From: Apium graveolens
Taxonomy: Eukaryota > Streptophyta > Magnoliopsida > Apiales > Apiaceae
DNA: 64,000 nucleotides
NCBI RefSeq assembly: GCF_009905375.1
Contig: NC_133648.1
Span: 23,305,884 to 23,369,883 of the forward strand
Reading direction: 5' to 3'
Under the pieces are notes generated by a model. It did not search any database. It was not told where the DNA came from and saw only the letters and a list, made by a program, of their open reading frames with translations. The translations under genes and the position numbers were made by a program. Shown piece by piece: positions 62,301-64,000 of this stretch (its first letter is position 1; every line of letters begins with the position of its first letter).

Positions 62301-63763
62301 AACTAAACACAATAAGGAAAAGGAAAGGGGGGAGGGGGTTAACACGCGGGTAAGGGGGGTGGGGTGCGTGGCTGGGGCTGACACGTTTAATTGTTTGTTT
62401 TTTTTTCTTTTAGCTAAAATTCAATACAACATAATTAAAATTAGCCCAAAATTAATAAATAGGGGGAATAATATTTTATCAAATAAATATAAAATTTGTA
62501 CCAAAATTTTCCAAAAATTATGTATATTCCAAAAATATGAAAATATAATATATTTGAAAGTGCCACGATTTATAAAAATGAAAATACAATTTTTGTGCGG
62601 TTTGACGTCCCGATAGGGGCCCGGTCCGATAATTTTTATGAAACCGAAATATTTCTAAAATTCTCGAAATATTTAAAACTAATAAAATAAATTTTCATAA
62701 TTTTTAAAACATCTATAAATCTTGCGTCATCTCCGCATTTTACGATTTAAAGAGCAAACGTGCGGGTAAATATAACCCGAAAAATTTCCGAAATAATTTC
62801 AAAATTCTCGAAATATTCAAATGCTAATAAAATGTAAGTTTCATGATTTTTGAAACATTCTGGAATTGAATACTGAATTTACACTTATATATCGGATCCA
62901 AAAATAGATTACTTAACCGCTAAGTAACTATAAAAATGATACAAATTAATACCAAATTTGGATAATTATCAAAATCGAGCTTCTTATAAAACACCCTATG
63001 AGAAAATAATGTACAAATATCTCGTCTCCCCAGAATACGGGTTTTATTGATCTACCGAAATGATTATCGTATCGAAAATTTAGCGCCGGGACTCGTACGG
63101 GTCAAACCGTACTCCGGATCGAAAAACTCAAAACACGGAAAATGTTCAGAATATCCGGATTAGGTTAGGATAGAGTTTTCCGAAGAGTTCCGGGTTGTAA
63201 AAACACAAAAACGGTTGAAGTTGGACGATTCCCGACTTTATAAAATAGTTTTATAATTACTCATAAAATAATTATTAAATCTATAAATCCTTATAAAGTC
63301 ATATGACACTCCAAAAATTACCAGACTAATACCATAATTATCTATACTTTATTCTGGACATATTAAAATAAAAATACTTACACTTTATCACATATACACA
63401 CCCAAATATAAATATCAATCATCAGATAATTCACCAAAATTCCAATAATAATCACATAATTATTATTTATTGATAAAAATAATTGCACGATATTTCTCGG
63501 ATATTACGAAACAATTTCAATTTACCGATATCAATAAGATCGGCTTTCAAATGACTTTTTAAAAATAATACATTTAAGGAAATATTTTCGAAAAGTAACA
63601 AAGATCGATATAACACTTAACAATTAGCACCTTATCATTTAATAACACCAATTCGTCAAACATGAATAAAATATCCACCATTTTATTCCTTCTAAATCAT
63701 AAAAGCACATATATATATATTCAAATAATAATTATAATAATTCTAAAAATACGAGATATTACA
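59399..63763 (-). repeat. Element G 5' LTR (4,365 bp)
   Basis: On the minus strand it starts TGTAATATCTCG; its end reads AGCGTTATA where the other LTR keeps TTACA. Diverged from 53719-58074 by several percent by eye, with small indels. Confidence 0.92.
62326..62378 (+). other. G-rich tract with quadruplex potential (G 5' LTR)
   Basis: Runs of six, five, three, six, four and four G occur over about 50 bp. The tract is longer than its counterpart at 56641. Confidence 0.65.
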
Positions 63764-64000
63764 TGGTTATTCCCCGACTGAATCAATTTGATTCAAAGAA
63801 TCACACTAGCCCCACCCATATCCTTCATTTCAAAATGCCTTTTCAAGAATTCTTTTGTCACGTTAATAATCTCAATATTGGTTCCAAACAATAAGCTGTC
63901 ATCCACATATAGGCACAAGATAACACACTCACTACCTTTAACTTTGGTGTAGACACACTTGTCACTTTCATTAACCATATAACTGAATGGAAATACAGTT
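63764..64000 (-). pseudogene. Element H: copia RT central fragment
   Basis: The minus strand encodes NESDKCVY, then the catalytic CLYVDDSLLFGTN box, FLKRHFEMKDMG and SVIL, where a TGA replaces the expected Gly of LGIK. G's 5' LTR interrupts it at 63763; the frame resumes at 53718. The upstream part lies right of the window. Together with 53454-53718 it is the oldest layer of the nest. Confidence 0.88.

Larger units (their letters stand above)
53719..63763 (-). mobile_element. Element G: non-autonomous element with 4.36-kb LTRs and a 1.3-kb interior
   Basis: LTRs at 53719-58074 and 59399-63763 enclose only 1,324 bp with a tRNA-Met primer site (59384) and a purine tract next to the 3' LTR, but no gag or pol motif. 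Flanks AGGTT and TGGTT are a 5-bp duplication with one mismatch, inside H's RT frame. The first 140 bp of the two LTRs differ at about 10 positions, so this is the oldest LTR pair in the window. The purine-tract neighbourhood, GGACGGAATCCTTA, resembles B's, suggesting a Tekay-like parent. Confidence 0.9.

Overview
The window is plant nuclear DNA, almost certainly from a eudicot with a large, repeat-rich genome. Every recognisable protein belongs to an LTR retrotransposon: Ty1/copia Sirevirus-type elements primed by initiator tRNA-Met, a Ty3/gypsy Athila-type element with a TGGCGCCGCTGCCGGGGA primer site, and Tekay/Del-like gypsy elements with LTRs of about 4.3 kb. I see no host gene, tRNA, rRNA or CRISPR array. 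The species cannot be fixed from sequence; an asterid such as an Apiaceae is a weak guess.

The layout is a nest of insertions, resolved here from TG...CA ends, 5-bp target duplications and interrupted reading frames. H (copia, minus strand, outermost) shows at 53454-53718 and 63764-64000. Inside H lie G (53719-63763, minus, long LTRs around a tiny non-coding interior) and C (Sirevirus-type, plus strand; 35261-38255 and 48933-53453 are visible). Inside C lie D (second Sirevirus-type family, minus; 25961-28017 and 31441-35260) and F (Athila-type, minus, 38256-48932, complete). Inside D lie E (a 3.4-kb solo LTR, 28018-31440) and A (same family as C, minus; 1-7182 and 21191-25960). Inside A lies B (plus, 7183-21190, complete). 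The deepest path is H > C > D > A > B. The left ends of A, D, C and H lie beyond base 1.

The most interesting signal is regulatory. In family A/C an 8-mer, CGACGGAT (or its complement), recurs in clusters in the LTR upstream of the TATA box, in gag, in the integrase-RT linker, inside the third ORF, and just upstream of a second TATA box that precedes the third ORF. This suggests the LTR promoter design was copied to make an internal promoter for a giant third ORF (1,521 codons in A). F, from the other superfamily, shows the same arrangement with an unrelated GC-rich motif. D has a third motif (ATCAGNACTTA) in its LTR and at matching coding positions. In A and D the coding copies run mostly opposite to the LTR copies, so the element RNA would carry complementary segments.

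No element looks autonomous. A has nine in-frame stops but no frameshift seen, F has two stops in an otherwise full gag-pol, B has near-identical LTRs around a scrambled interior, and G has no coding interior. Most assignable nonsense changes are C-to-T, usually CAA/CAG to TAA/TAG, as expected of methylated silent repeats.
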